From positions 32,484 through 96,483 of the forward strand of contig JAVYIG010007842.1 of NCBI GenBank assembly GCA_035222895.1: a stretch of 64,000 bases of DNA, in the 5' to 3' direction. The translations under genes and the position numbers were made by a program. This stretch comes from Strongylocentrotus droebachiensis (taxonomy: Eukaryota > Echinodermata > Echinoidea > Camarodonta > Strongylocentrotidae). The notes under the pieces were generated by a model. It saw only the letters and a list, made by a program, of their open reading frames with translations, ran no database searches and was not told the DNA's origin. Positions 62,801-64,000 of this stretch are shown here, piece after piece (position 1 is the first letter of the stretch; each line of letters begins with the position of its first letter).

Positions 62801-64000
62801 AAACAGGGGGTCATTATTTTTAAATAAAACTCAAATTTCACTCCACTCCCCGAGATAAAAATCTGTGGAGCCTGTGGTTTGGGATCAACAATGAAGAAAA
62901 GAACATGTAAATTATCACATGAATAAGTTATAATACACTTTCGTGTAGAATTTAAAGTATCCAATACACATCATGTCTCTTTGAAAACATCCAGTCTATA
63001 TTTAGCCAGTGTAACAATACCACACATTTGATGATAGCGAGAAAAATGGTAGAAGTTCCATGCTTATATCTGCTGGATAGTTTTGTCCATATTAGGACTC
63101 GTAACTGCAGAAATAAGAAGCTGTTGACAGGTAAATCTTGAATCTAACTTTAATCCCTGCCCGAGAGAGAGAAAACTAATATTCCCTCAGCTCCAGCACT
63201 CTTTGTAAAGTTCATAATTAACCCTTTCCTTCCTGCAATAGCAGAGAATACATTTCAACAGTGATCTCCTCTAAAATTGAAATTCCTGAAAATAATAAAA
63301 GAATGTTGACATTTGCCTTTTCTGTTTGTAACAGGCATTCAACCAACCTCATGAAAATAGAGCCAATATTTGTGGAATCAGTTCAATGAGTACTGCCATT
63401 CAGTATATTTGTAAGCCCTGTTCCTTTATGTAAAACTATATAGTCCTAAATTTATAGATATATATAGTTGATCCTCTAAGTTCAGTTTCTTTTTATTGAC
63501 ACATCTTTGAAGATAGGCTGCTGACAATCAGACTCAAAGTTATAGAAGCCTATTGGTTATACTGGTTAGTGCCCTTCTAAGTTCTAGCTCTCAAAAGATT
63601 AAGTATGATTAATATCAGTACACACAGGCAAAATAACATTCTTAAGGTTTAACATTACTGTAAAGTATTATGATGAAAGGATTAGGTTAAAATTTGGAGA
63701 TCATACGATACGTGACAACAATGTAAACTAACTTCACAATGGAATCCATGTGCATTCTTCCCATTGACAATCTAATACTGAATGATCACAGACTCAAGTG
63801 GAAGGTTACAAGTAGCAAAGGAAAGACGCCAGAGAGGTTCCCATGGTAGAAAAAATCAGGAAGATACAATTCAAAAATTTGCTCAGAATATTTTTATCCA
63901 CATTTTTTTTCTAAGAAGTAACCAGGATGGAAGAGTGGAACTGGTGTGAAAAAGAGGAAACAAGCAATTTCAAAACAAATATCATACCACAATTTGTTCT
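59825..64000 (-). other. Upstream ADAMTS intron (partial)
   Basis: This begins at the polypyrimidine-AG acceptor of the propeptide exon, which requires a phase-0 partner upstream. No such exon was recognised before the window ends. It contains G- and C-rich homopolymer tracts (61208-61222 and 62150-62166), TACCGGTA at 59989 and 61980, and a small GC-richer patch at about 61540-61630 with no recognised content. Confidence 0.55.

Noticed and set aside
1..64000. CRISPR array, rRNA genes, bacterial operons
   Set aside because: There are no regularly spaced direct repeats with unique spacers, no rRNA-like blocks and no dense collinear ORFs. The sequence is eukaryotic intron-type DNA.

Overview
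The window looks like animal DNA, most likely from an echinoderm such as a sea urchin. It is AT-rich, has short exons separated by kilobase-scale introns, and carries many foldback (MITE-like) elements, a tRNA-derived SINE, poly-C and CT microsatellites and a DIRS-type retrotransposon. The host assignment is an inference from repeat style and gene type. No species was identified.

One host gene can be supported: the 5' part of an ADAMTS metalloprotease of the ADAMTS9/ADAMTS20 (GON-1) type on the minus strand. Five exons are visible, in transcription order at 59656-59824, 8961-9051, 5834-6011, 2686-2769 and 517-641. All have GT/AG borders and their reading phases join exactly (0/1, 1/2, 2/0, 0/0, 0/2). 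They encode the second half of the propeptide with its CGV cysteine, a furin site (RGKR), and the start of the reprolysin catalytic domain. The zinc-binding exon and everything after it lie beyond base 1. The signal peptide and first propeptide exon(s) probably lie beyond base 64000. The intron between the first two visible exons is about 50.6 kb and makes up most of the window.

The main object in that intron is a DIRS-type tyrosine-recombinase retrotransposon at 13527-19303, in the same orientation as the host gene. Its architecture is complete: 155-bp inverted terminal repeats that read as identical, unique outer edges, an internal complementary region that copies both edges joined head to tail, and an ATC trinucleotide at both ends. 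Its gag, RT-RNase H and recombinase reading frames are all broken. The RT has lost the YLDD region, and the recombinase has His where the second catalytic Arg belongs.

Elsewhere the intron holds several foldback elements: 21825-22317, 22439-22907, 24713-25169, 33461-33905, 35648-36097, 41261-41775 and 48923-49147, plus diverged relatives. Three have clear 3-bp target duplications. In one case an element-free inverted copy of the flanking DNA lies about 0.6 kb away and confirms the insertion site. Around 21.7-23.3 kb there is a composite rearrangement: an inverted duplication bordered by a 139-bp direct duplication. The rest is AT-rich intron in which I see no genes. No CRISPR array, rRNA gene or intact tRNA gene was found. 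I did not find a wholly new system. The best leads are the dead DIRS element with pristine termini, the self-dated rearrangement, and the recurrence of terminal motifs inside several MITE families.
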